Position numbers and translations under genes: made by a program. The notes under the pieces were generated by a model, which was given only the letters and a program-made list of their open reading frames with translations, did no database searches and was not told the DNA's origin. A DNA stretch of 64,000 bases from Chlorokybus atmophyticus. Its lineage: Eukaryota; Streptophyta; Chlorokybophyceae; Chlorokybales; Chlorokybaceae. Positions 15,830 to 26,329 of this stretch are shown piece after piece (the stretch's first letter is position 1; every line of letters begins with the position of its first letter). Where the stretch lies: contig RHPI01000797.1 in assembly GCA_009103225.1 (NCBI GenBank), positions 54,542 through 118,541 of the forward strand, in the 5' to 3' direction.

Positions 15830-17218
15830 GCCTGTCGACCTACATCATAATCCTCAAGCTTCAAGCATATACAGCACCCGACATGTATGTCTGCATAGTA
15901 CTGCAACTTTGAAACTGAAGCTCTGCCTTGCATGATAAGTTACTGAGCAGCGCTGACCTGAGAAGCCTAAGGGTACGTACGTAGGTTATAGGGGCGGACA
16001 GCTGGCGTGCGCAGTGCGGCACATGCAGATACTTCCCAGGCAAGCAAGCAGCAGCAGCTGCGTCCAGCTCGCTCCCCGCCACCCCGCCGCCGCTGCCTCT
16101 GAACCTGCCGGTCCCTTAAAATGAGCCCGAAGCAAATCCTAAGAGCACAACGCCGATATCGGGCCCTCACGTGCCGGCATTGTTGGGTTTGGCGGTGGCA
16201 CCGTGCACACGGTACAAGATGATAGCTTGTGTAACACCTGTGCACAAAAGATGCAAGAGGGAATGCATAACGTGCAAACCTACGTGCACATGCAATTCAA
16301 CCAACACCACCAACACTCATCACATCGACCGGGGCAAGGCGCCTACATGCTGCCTGTGTTGCCATTGGAGGGGCATGTAAATGTCGCCTAGAGATGTGTT
16401 TGTGAGTGGTCACGGTAAGCACTACCTGTTGCCGCAATAAGTATCCATAAAAGAAGCCCAGTGTCTACACATATCAGAGCCACACTTTGCATTGTGCAGG
16501 TGGTAGTGAACGCTGCTAATTAACGATAGGCTGTGCCACTTATGCGCAACCATGCGGGTGCATTGCCGGTGGCTATGGCCTCCGATTTGCTGCCACTCAG
16601 CGAATCCGAGGCCATAGCCACCAGGCAATCCATATCAAAGTGCGCATTGTCAACAGAGCTTGCGCAAGTGTATTTTTTTTGTGAGATTGCCGTTTGCTGC
16701 CCAGGGCGTGGCTCTGTTGGAGAGAGCGACGACGGCCGCGTGTGCAGCTCCGGGTTGGCCGCCACCGCGACCTGCTCCTATGACGACCCTCTGTGACAGT
16801 GCTCATGGTGTGAGGCCTGCGCAACCGATGCGCGCTAGCGTTCATAGTTGTGTTGTCATGTGTCTTCGCGTTGTGATTGTTTGGAATTGCGCAGTTGTGT
16901 TAGCCGTATGGCTTTGACACTAGGACCTTGTAATCGTTTGACATATTATTTACATAGAGAGAGAGTTTGCTGCACAGCTCCTTTCAGGGGAGTACACATG
17001 CGAAGTAAACAATTTACATCACCGCAAGCGCGCACGTTGACTATGTACAACAAGGGTACTGGAGACGAATATGACTGCACACGTACCGCACCATTGCCGT
17101 TCAACATTGCATGGCCCTCAACATGGCTGCATGCCAACCCTCTCCGCTTACAGAAACCCTGAATGTTCTTTCACGAAGCTGCAGGCGAAGCCAAATCTTC
17201 CCACACCCAAAACAATGG
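15830..17218. other. Intergenic DNA, including possible upstream exons of the small minus-strand gene
   Basis: No recognised protein. Short Ser/Arg-rich frames on the minus strand near 16600-16845 and 15970-16245 have no family match that I know. The strongest structure here is the hairpin at 16562-16629, listed separately. Confidence 0.5.
16562..16629. repeat. Near-perfect 68-nt hairpin (31-position stem, 5-nt loop)
   Basis: The left arm 16562-16592 pairs with 16598-16629 around the loop CCACT (16593-16597). By hand pairing there are 29 Watson-Crick pairs, one T-G wobble (16588 with 16602), one C-C mismatch (16583 with 16607) and one bulged A (16623). The arms contain GGTGGCTATGGCCTC and its complement. 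It lies in noncoding DNA between a small ORF and the 3' end of the HDAC gene. Candidate identities are a microRNA-type precursor on either strand, a foldback (MITE-like) element, or a 3'-end structure. Confidence 0.85.
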
Positions 17219-20200
17219 TCACAAGTGTGGTGGTTGAAAGCCGGTGGCAGGATGAGGTTTTGCTGGCTCGCTACTGCTGTTGTTGTTGTTGCCTCCATGT
17301 CTATGCGGATCCAGCGACGAGGCAGCCGCAGGTTGCAAGCTTTGGAAAGCAGAAGCCACTGAAGGAGTCATTGTCGTGGGCGGTGCTGTGCTGGTTGGTG
17401 CCGTGCTGGTTGTGGGTGGACTTGCGGGTATGCTGCCAGGAGCTGGCTGTTGAGACACGGACCTGGTCAGTGCTTGGGGTGGAGTTGGATCAGGTGGTGG
17501 TGTAGTGCTGGCTGGCGGGCTGGCAGTTGCTGCATCAACACCGGGCCTGGAAGGTTCGATGTCCATTGCCTGCGCCAGCTGCATTCGTCAATCAAAACAA
17601 TAATAGCTCAGCAACACGCGCCAATGCTGCTAGCTCACCTCTGCATGATCAGCGTCTCGGTGTTCAGCGCCGTTGCGGTTGGATCCCGCTGCGGGCTCCT
17701 GAAAAGGCTATAGTTCAACATGCATGTGCATGTCAACCAACACGCGCACGCACGTGCATACACGACACAAAGCACAGAGATTACAGCCATGATACATCAG
17801 TACAGCTATACTCTATTAACCAACACCATACTGCCCCAGACCACAGGTGCAATGAAACAAGCAATGTGAGTTAGCATCAATCACAGGCTTCATGCATCAC
17901 CTCTGTTGCCATGGGCTGCGCTGCACCCTCCTCTAGCTTGGCAGACTTTGGTCTAGGTTCCATGATAGAAGGCCTTCACGTGCAAAACGGATGTCCACAT
18001 CAGTAACGCCAAGCCAATACTGTACATAAAGAGATGGTCTTACCTGTGAACTGCGTGCTCCACGGTAACTCGGGTCTTTGATCGTGTATGATCATCGTCA
18101 TCGCTATCTGACATCTCGCCGTCGATAGACTTCTTACTGCGATACCTTTGATCAGCATCATCTTCATCCTGCACACACATACACAAGTGAGGCATGAATG
18201 CATTCGAATGTTGGCATGACACCCTTGAGCCAATGGTGTGTGAATCGAACCCACCTCCTCTGCAAGGGTGTGCTCCGCCGGGCGATCATGAAACTGTACA
18301 CTGGGTGCTGCTGGCAACTTTGAAAGGTTGTCTAGCAGCCTTGTCCTACAATGCCATGTTGTTATGAGCTGCAATGCGCTGGATGAGAGCGTGCGCGCGC
18401 AGATAAACGCACGCACACACATATAGACACGCATCAAACGTGACAGCCAATGCTGCGTACCTGATCTTATCAAGGTACTCTTTGGGGTTCATGTTCTCCA
18501 TGTTGCTTGGAGATATGTGCAAAGCAAACTCCGGCCCAAAGTACTCGTAGTAATCGTTCTGAGGCAGCCTGTCTTCGAGCTCCACTCCCAAAAGGCAAGC
18601 TGTCTACAGGAATCAAAGCATATTGTCATGAAAGCCAAACAAAACCACATCTTTTAGGTTAATCACACTAATCAACATCATGCTACCTCATAACACCAAC
18701 ACCGTGCCACGTTGCGAATAGTGTACCCGCCCCCTCCCAGCACCAGCAGCGGGACGCCGTAGCTGGAGACCAGCTTGACGCATTCGGCGTGGCCTCTGAT
18801 GGACAGATTGAAACAGCCAAGCCTGTCACCCGCCAACGAGTCTGCACCGCATTGCAGCACAATAGCGCCAGGTTGGTACACCTCCATCACCTTGGAGACA
18901 AAACACATTAGAGGCTAAACAACCACACCTAACGTGTTGGTTTGTTGTAAAGGGCGTGTGTGAACAAGTGCAGGACGACAGAGGTGCAGTGCATGATGTT
19001 GGATGATGTACTACGAGTTTGGCCTTTTGAACACATGCACACACGCGCGAACACGCTGAAGGCTTCTCACCTTATCAATGAGCGGCTTGAACAGCGAGTG
19101 GTAGCTATCGTCATCGATGCCATCTCTGAGTGGCACGTTCAACGAGTAATACTTGCCACGGCTGTGTCCAACATCACCCAAATCACCCGTGCCTGGAAAG
19201 TACTCTCCAAACTTGTGGAAAGAGACGGTCATGACGCGATCAGTAGTGTAAAAGGCTTCTTCCACACCATCGCCATGATGGATATCAATGTCGATGTACA
19301 ACACACGATAGTGGTATTTCAACAACTCCAGGATGGCGAGGTTGATATCATTTACGTAACAAAAGCCAGAGGCTTCATTCTTCTTAGCATGGTGCAACCC
19401 GCCGGACCAATTGATGGCCACGTCTGTCTGCTTGTGATTCAGCTTGATCGCACCACCAATCGAGCCTCCGGCATATGTTTGACAAAACCGAAACAAACCA
19501 TCAAAGACGGGACTGTCCTCACCTGTAAACACACATGCCCATTGACAACTCCCTTGATGATGCATCTTGTCACAACAGTACGTTGTCACGTTTTACATGA
19601 TATTATTGTGCATCATCACAACTTACACGAAGCCGCTGACAATGTGTGCACAACAACTGCTTCTTACCGACATTGAAGCGCTTCATGTTGCGTGCTTGGT
19701 CATGCTGAGCTTCTGGCACGATGGTTTTGAGAAACTCCACGTACTCGTCCGTGTGAAACTTGCTCATGTCCTCTTCTGTGGCCAAGTGCGGTCGGAAGAT
19801 CTCCAGCTCCTTGTGCAGGCCGTAGTGCAAGAGAAGGTTGTGTGTCATCCGCATCCGGTGCGGCTTCATCGGATGCCCTTGCCCGTAATAGTAGTTGCCC
19901 ACATCCGGATCGTAGAAGTAACACACCTGAAGTTGTACCGAGTTGAGCCATAGTCAAGCAAGCAAGTCAGTCACTGGACCTGTCTACTTAAAAATGTAAA
20001 CAAGTGCATATGGGTCAGCAGAGTACAAGCGTCAGCAACAAGCAAAGCATGCAAGCATACTACCGTCGTTCACATCAGCTTAACCTGTCCTATCACTGCA
20101 TGCAAAGACTATAGCTTTCCTCTATAAGCACAAGCATATTTTGACGTAAACAGCGGACTTACAACTTCCCTGCAAGCACATAACAAGTACAAGAATGCAT

Positions 20201-20518
20201 GTACATCCAGCCCCCGCACTCACAGCGATAACCACAATTGCAACACAAGGATGGTAGTAATAACCATTGCACTCCACAATCCACCTAGAGCTCAATGTGC
20301 ACAGACATCGCTGTAAAGCTGCAGCAGCATGCATGTTGCATAAGCTGAATATGACAAGACTAGACGTCTGGAACGTTCTGTTCCGCCTCCAGCTTGCCAT
20401 ACCGCACGACTAAGCTGTCGCAACAGCCGTTAAACCTTACCTTTTTTTTCCGACCTATGCCTAGCTCCGGCCCAGACACGTTGCTGGCGCCCCCGCCGCC
20501 GTCCGCAAAGCTCGCCAT
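17219..20518 (-). CDS. HDAC: Class I (RPD3-type) histone deacetylase
   Basis: Ten exons in phase (20518-20441, 19926-19668, 19522-19071, 18890-18687, 18603-18461, 18345-18255, 18168-18044, 17952-17901, 17698-17639, 17578-17219) give 607 residues. The catalytic domain starts [19 protein letters not shown] and includes [35 protein letters not shown] and the HH/NE active site [19 protein letters not shown]. The zinc ligands follow in [15 protein letters not shown] and, further on, in [17 protein letters not shown], and the active-site tyrosine in [14 protein letters not shown]. This is a zinc-dependent lysine deacetylase of Sin3/NuRD-type repressor complexes, closest in my memory to plant HDA19/HDA6. 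The C-terminal tail is long, Pro/Thr/Ser-rich and disordered (exons 7-10), with an acidic DSDDDDH patch. It lies head to head with the DXO gene. Confidence 0.96.
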
Positions 20519-20853
20519 GGCGGGGTGTTGATGCTGCTCAGCCCAGCATTGAGGCCAAATGCCAGCTACGCCACAGCAGAGAACACTAAGATCCACACCA
20601 CTCTGAAGAAAAAACTGACCAATCAGCCAGCAATGCCAACCAGGCCTATGCCTCCGCCGCCGCCGCCGCCGCCGCCGCCGCCTGCTTGCTTGCTGCCGCC
20701 AACGACGCTGGCGCTAACATGCAATCCGGATCTATTTGACTCCCAAACAAAACCGAGTCGACCAAACACTATCTTTGATCCGGATCGCGACATGTTTTTG
20801 CGGAGTATTTTTGCCACTTTTGCGGGCAGTTGCTTGCGGCATTGTTCTCCGCC
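20519..20853. promoter_or_regulatory. Putative bidirectional promoter, HDAC / DXO side
   Basis: 335 bp lie between the HDAC ATG (minus) and the first plausible plus-strand ATG at 20854. It contains a (CCG)n tract at about 20652-20682, which reads as poly-Pro only by chance. The call is inferred from geometry only. Confidence 0.35.
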
Positions 20854-21129
20854 ATGGCGGCGGTCGCAGGAGACGGCGGCGGCGATGGGGCAGGTGGTGA
20901 CGTACGTGACCTGTTTGGCCCAGGCAATGAGGTTTACATGCGCACGCAACCGCTTAGCCCTTGGCCACTCCCGGGCGGTTCGCTCAGCTTCCCCTCCGCC
21001 GCCACCGCTGCTCCCACGCCGCCACCGAGAGCTCCATCAGCTGGTTCTGAAACCCTAGATTACCACGTTACAAACCCCAGCCGGCATGCATCAGCAGCAT
21101 TAAGCAAGCAAACATGGCAGCGTAGCTAG
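20854..21129 (+). other. Possible first exon of the DXO gene (alternative 5' end)
   Basis: An ATG in a good context (CCGCCATGGCGG) opens a Gly/Pro/Ala-rich frame (MAAVAGDGGGDGAGGDVRDL, then Pro/Ser-rich) that stays open to 21129. It could be spliced to the exon at about 21619, with a donor somewhere before 21129. It carries no recognisable domain, and it might equally be an independent short transcript. Confidence 0.35.
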
Positions 21130-21618
21130 CTAGCATTGTGTTGATTTGCGACATGCATGCGCATGCATAGGCACTTCCCATGCATAAAATAACAGGTTGG
21201 TTACATCTACCAGACGACACCATTGAGCGTTCGTGACTTAGTATGCAATCGGCGTGGAGCTTGCATGCCCAATTTTTGTAATATGTGACCACTCTTGAGG
21301 ACGCATGACTCAACCATACATCACTTCTGCAATTGCACATGATTTAGTGAAGGAGTTGTTTGACATCTGGCCTGTGTTTGACATCAAGTGCTAGCGTGTG
21401 TGAAGCATGCGTGCATGAGAAACATCATCCGCAAGCATGCACTGATGCAAGCTGCATATGCTTATCGCCTGTAGCTGTTACTTGTTCACATGCAGCATTG
21501 TTCATCACACGTCATGCGGCACGTGAAGCATGGCATTTACTAAGCGAGCTTTTCCAAGTTTGAGCTTTTGGCCTCCAGTTGCATGCATCGCCAATAGCAA
21601 GTGCTGCATGAGCATCCT

Positions 21619-23777
21619 ATGTTAACTCTGTTAACCCTCGATGCCCTGGACTTGGCAGCTGAGGGCAGGCGTTTAGAAGCCGCGGTGCAGTTAGCGCAGC
21701 AGTTAGCTGCGCAGACCCAAGATGATGATGGTGCAGAGCACGCGGACAACATGCCGAGCGGCAGCGGGCGCACATACAAGCAGCCCTCTGCTCGCTTTGC
21801 ACGACCCACACCGTCATCAAATGCCGCCAGGCCAGAACAACATCAACAACTATTCCCGCCGACGACAATGTACCCCACTATAACGCCTGGAACAGGTGTG
21901 TATCTTGCGAGCAGCTGCAATCGACACGCGTCCTGTCTTTGCATGTTCGTGTGCTTGTGTAAACAAACATGTTGCGCGGTTGTTGTATCTGCAGTTTGCG
22001 TGGCTGCGTTCAACATGGGGCCTGTCGGACACCTGAACACCGCGCTGCAGCGTAAGACAGACTTTCAGCAGGTGCTTGTTGACAGCAAGCGCTTGTGTGC
22101 ATATGTGTGCGCTACAATGTGCCGTGCACGCTTGTGAACCACATTTGTTCAGATGCACGACCTTACACTGTGTGCCCCATGCAGCCAAAGCAGATCGCTT
22201 GCTTCAGCAAAAGTGCTGATGGCTCCGTCACCTACGACGATCGCCAGCTGGTTGGTGCTTGATTCATTGTGCATGCATCATTGAGACCAGATACAAACTA
22301 AGCAATGCTTTCATAAACCTTGGCAGCGCATGTTTCATCCACCAAAGCTGGGAGCAGACCTCAGCCAGGGCATCGACACTTACATCGCCAAGAGCCGTGG
22401 TATTGTGCTGCATGCGCGAACAACATGGTTTGCAAGCCATGCACGAGTTCCATGTGGCCTGCATGTATGCGTGCTGAATTTCGTGTTGCTCCTGCCTTGC
22501 ATGCAGGCAAGGGTGTTGGAGAGGCGGCACCGTTGGGGGATGTATTGGACGGCCTACTTGCACACAATGCTTCCCTTCAAGACGTGCACTTTGTGGTATG
22601 GGTGCAAGTGTTGCAGTCTGTGCCTGCAGTGTTGCAACGTAGTATACATGTACACTTACGCCATGCTCTCTGATCTCTTCCACAGACTTACCGCAACAAT
22701 CTCAACAAGGTTAGCTGTCTTCTTGTTGAGTGCTGTACCGCATGCCCCTTGGACGGGCACAACATGACAGTACACACAATGTGCTTTGTTGTGGTGCACT
22801 AAGCTGCCATACTCACACAGATTCTGGGAACTGCCTACAACCGTGTGGACCCTTGGGAGATGGGAGTGGAGCGGCATGGCAGCACAATCTTCCTCGACGT
22901 GCATCAGATGGATGAAAGCCACAGAGAGAGTGACTGGCAACGCCGTTGGTATGTACAATGTCGACATTGTAGTCAACTTCTTTTTGCTGTATACAATGGG
23001 CAGTGTGGTGACCAATTTGTCTGTTGTTCTTCAGCATGTACTGGGGCTACTCTTTCGAGCGCTTTTGCACTGCGCCTGAAGATTCGACAGAGCCTGTGAA
23101 TGCCAACGAGGAGTTCTGCTCGATACTGCGCACGAAACTCGGGCTGCATCGACTTGTTCTCGCTGCTGGTATGCTACGACAACCCGTACAACATGTGCTG
23201 ATACACACCGCAGGCTAGTTACTGACACTTTTGATACGGGTAGAGGTTGACTGCTACAGGGTGGACTCCAAGCAGCGCCGGCAGTTTATGGAACTCAAAA
23301 CCCACGGCGATCTCACAACCCCGAAAAAGGCAGCGGCTTTTGAGGATCGCAAGCTGAGACAGTTTTGGATCCAGGCGAGTTATTACTTCATTCGTACTGC
23401 CCGGATGTTGCCTTGCTGTGCATTATGATGATCATCACACCCAACACTCTTTTGGCGTGGTGCAGTCTTTCCTTGCAGGCATTGGGCGCATCGTGGTGGG
23501 CTTTCGCGACGACAAGGGGCGCCTCTTGAAGCTGGAAGACTTGGACACTTTCTTAATACCGAGGCGTGCGAAGGGCAAGTGGGAAGCTGCTGTCTGCTTG
23601 GCTTTTGCCGATGACGTCTTGACCTGGTTGCAACACAACGTGCTTGAGAACTGCCAATATGTACTGAAGTTTGACCCAAACTCCAACTTGCTGGAACTGT
23701 GTCAAGTGCACACTGGTATACCTGCATTGCAAGATACGCAAAGGTTGCAAGCGCTGCAAGCAGCAGCGCCTTCCTGA
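21619..23777 (+). CDS. DXO: DXO/Rai1-family decapping exoribonuclease
   Basis: Multi-exon gene whose protein matches DXO (Dom3Z)/Rai1, enzymes that remove incomplete or NAD caps and degrade defective RNAs 5' to 3'. Landmarks in order: PKQIACFSKSADGSVTYDDR (about 22184-22250), MFHPPKLGADLSQGIDTYI (22330), LGDVLDGLLAHN, TYRNNLNKILGTAYNRVDPW, GVERHGSTIFLDV, MYWGYSFERFCTAPED (23037), and NEEFCSILRTKLG. The catalytic motifs are AEVDCYRVDS (23245) and FMELKTHGDL (23287-23316), then RQFWIQSFLAGIGRIVVGFRD and LKFDPNSNLLELCQV. Glu/Asp of EVDC and Glu-Leu-Lys of MELKT are the metal-binding positions of the family and are intact. The 5' end is uncertain: I use the ATG at 21619 (MLTLLTLDALDLAAEG), which opens a plant-length disordered N-terminus, but an upstream exon at 20854 is possible. 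Confidence 0.9.
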
Positions 23778-24222
23778 CTTGTTATGTGCCTGAACTGTAC
23801 CAAAGGGGTGTGCTACTATTCCGGCATGCATGTGTGGTTCATTTAACTGAGACAGACACAGGTCACACACGCGTAACATATAGGATGCAGGGATTGTGGC
23901 ATTGTGCTGAGTGTCAACATTTGCGTGATACCAAGCATAGCGTTCTGGATTACACAAAACACTCACACTTGCCAGTACACTTACTATACGTATACGACTA
24001 CAGCAAGCAACATGCTTACTAACGCCGGTTGCATTGTTTGTGCGTTAGTCAGGGAGCAAGGAGCTGCTGATCACAATAAACACATACTGCAATAGTCAGT
24101 CAGCAAGATGCTGCTCGGAAGACAGCCATGCTATACACAAACATCACACCAACCTTTCTCTATAACTTCCAAGACAAGCACGCAACACGTGCACAACTCT
24201 TGCGGCAATCACCACAGTTACA
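23778..24222. other. Intergenic DNA between convergent DXO and PPCDC
   Basis: 3' UTR space for both genes. I see no additional ORF or RNA gene. Short His/Cys-rich plus-strand frames are not supported. Confidence 0.55.
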
Positions 24223-24783
24223 TTATTCAATTTGTCTTTGCACATGCTGTTGGACAAACTGAACAAGTGTAGCCAGCTCAGCCATAGCTCCATTGCCTAC
24301 ATCTCCGCAGGCCAAGCGCTTTGACACGGGAGGGATGATCTGCACTCCCAGCGACTGCAATGCAGACAGATGGCGCTCAGTGAAGGGACTCTCCCACATG
24401 AAAGTGTTCATGGCCGGTGCAACCAGCAGCGGCTTCGAGAAATCCCAAGCGCGTACGATGCACGTAAGCAAGTTGTCGCACATGCCGCAGGCAATCTTCG
24501 CCATGGTGTTGGCGGACAGCGGCGCGACCACAAGGATGTCGGCCCATCTCCTCAACTCAATATGAAGCACATCATCGCCTATCTTGGTCCACTGGCTCCA
24601 TTCATCTTCATCCGTCAACAGAGGGACTCCCTCAGGCAACAAGCTGCGGTTGACAAAATGAAGTGCCGCACGTGTTGTCACAACTTTAACGTCTGCTGTC
24701 TGCGACAGTGCAGTGGCAATATGTGCAAGCTTGATGCCTGCAACACTGCCACTTGCGCCCAACAAGATGCGAGGCCTTTGCAT
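24223..24783 (-). CDS. PPCDC: Phosphopantothenoylcysteine decarboxylase (HAL3-type flavoprotein)
   Basis: Single-exon, 186-residue flavoprotein that decarboxylates 4'-phosphopantothenoylcysteine in coenzyme A synthesis. The start is the ATG opening MQRPRILLGASGSVAGIKL, with an ATG five codons upstream as an alternative. The flavin-binding GASGSVA turn, the active-site His region HIELRRWADILVVAPLSANT, the substrate clamp motif PAMNTFMW and the catalytic Cys segment SKRLACGDVGNGAM are all present and spaced as in HAL3/PPCDC. Length is normal for the monofunctional enzyme; there is no fused synthetase. It lies in the same orientation as CMC2, 80 bp downstream of it. Confidence 0.96.
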   Translation of the reverse strand: MQRPRILLGASGSVAGIKLAHIATALSQTADVKVVTTRAALHFVNRSLLPEGVPLLTDEDEWSQWTKIGDDVLHIELRRWADILVVAPLSANTMAKIACGMCDNLLTCIVRAWDFSKPLLVAPAMNTFMWESPFTERHLSALQSLGVQIIPPVSKRLACGDVGNGAMAELATLVQFVQQHVQRQIE

Positions 24784-24862
24784 GGTCAACTGCAGCAATC
24801 ATTCCCAAAGCTGGGGAGGTAAAAGACTCCTTGATTCAAGCCAGCAACCGCCGTGCTCTAAA

Positions 24863-25700
24863 CTAGTTCTCGCCTCTCAGCAAAGCCGCATCAATCTGTC
24901 GCCTCTCTCGCAATCGCTCTTTCTCCAACTTGCTTTTCTCGAAGTTGGCTGCCCGCTTCAGCTGCTTCTGCACACGCCAACAGTTATGCCTAATGCCATA
25001 CACCTACCGCTGTGGACAACGCATTGAACAAGTGTGCAACGACCCCAGTCTTTAATACAAATCTGAACTGCACTGCATAGAGCTGGCCAGCAGCAGCCTT
25101 GACTCAGACAGTTTGACTTGGCGCTTGACTCCAAGGAGTGCATGGCAAAGGTCTATTGTGGAAAATGCTTGCACATCATTAGCCTTGAGCGCACCAGTAT
25201 GCCAACGAAAATTTGCGTACCTCGCGGCGAAAGCACGCATCTAATGCTTCTTTGTGCTTGTTGCACACTCCAACAAACTTCTGCACAGGGTTTTCGTCGT
25301 GGCACTGCACCAAGCCTTCAATCTCCTGCACACGCCTTCATTGTTGTGTCCGGTTTCTTGACCTCGGCAACTAGCGACTCACAAACAATTTACGCATGCA
25401 ATGCGGAAACTACATGTACAACACCCTAACAGACTAAGCAGGGTGGATGATCAGTCGAGCGTAGCGCTCAGCGAGCGTGAAAGTGACTCTGCACATCACG
25501 ACACAATGCAAGCCCGGTCCACTGTGGCTCCCACGAATTGCAACGGTTAAACCGGCAATACTTGAGCAAGACTGCGCTATGCAGCTAACCAGAGAAGGCT
25601 GACAAGTGAACAAGTGAACAAGTGAGATGCTGTAATTGTCTCTATTTGGCCTCACCTGCGTACACAGCGGATGCTTGTGCAACGACAGAGGCGGATGCAT
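24863..25700 (-). CDS. CMC2: CMC2-like mitochondrial twin-cysteine protein
   Basis: Three short exons in phase (25700-25656, 25325-25221, 24967-24863) give an 84-residue protein. It begins MHPPLSLHKHPLC, the family start, then CHDENPVQKFVGVC and CNKHKEALDAC, which form the paired-cysteine helix hairpin, and ends RAANFEKSKLEKERLRERR plus a short tail. CMC2 is an intermembrane-space protein needed for cytochrome c oxidase assembly; its cysteines form disulfides through the Mia40 relay. The first and last exons are closer to the plant than the animal proteins as I remember them. Confidence 0.93.
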
Positions 25701-26329
25701 ACCCAGGTACACAGCTGTCTAAGTCCCCTTCTTCCAGCTGCCGCTCGTCCTCCTCGTCCTTCTCGTCCTCCTTCGCCTCCACCTCAGCCGGCGCCGAACA
25801 CAGCTGTGCTGCAGGTGACGTACCACTTAGCGTTTCTCTGGGTTGGTTGCATGCGTTGCCCGCCTGTGCTGGCGCCCTGTTGCCTCGCAGTGCGCAACTC
25901 TCAGGGTCAACTTGGCACGGCATCGATGATTTCTTGCGTGGATGCTACCATCGGCGACGGCGGTGACGTGCAGGACCACGAGGAGGAGGTCGTCGTGCTT
26001 GCTGTGCATGCTCGCTGCTGGTCTATGTCCAGTTGCCTTCCTGCCTCGTTTAAGCAGCCTGCGCGAAGTGAGCTTCGCTCCGCTTGCCTGCATGTCATGC
26101 CAGGCCAGAAGCATGCGGTAGCACCAAGCTTGCAGCAGCCGCTTCTGATCCCTGAAGGCGTAGCGTCTATATCTTTTTCAAATTCAGCTTAGTTAGAGCT
26201 GGAGTTTAAACTGGATCTGACTTTCGTGCATGTCGCATGGTCAAGTGGCCCAGGCTGCATTTGGGTCATGCGCTCGGCCAGTTCTATCGTGATTAATTAG
26301 CAGTTCAGCTGATATTGCACTTATTGACC
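25701..26329. other. Intergenic DNA between divergent CMC2 and OTU-E2 genes
   Basis: 630 bp with a TCCTCGTCC-rich stretch near 25745-25790. Ser-rich frames read through it on both strands but have no good start or family. Promoters for the two flanking genes must lie here. Confidence 0.5.

Noticed and set aside
18230-18262. tRNA-like T-loop (TCGAACCC) on the minus strand in an HDAC intron
   Set aside because: The flanking bases cannot form the T stem, and no acceptor, D or anticodon arms are found at the right distances.
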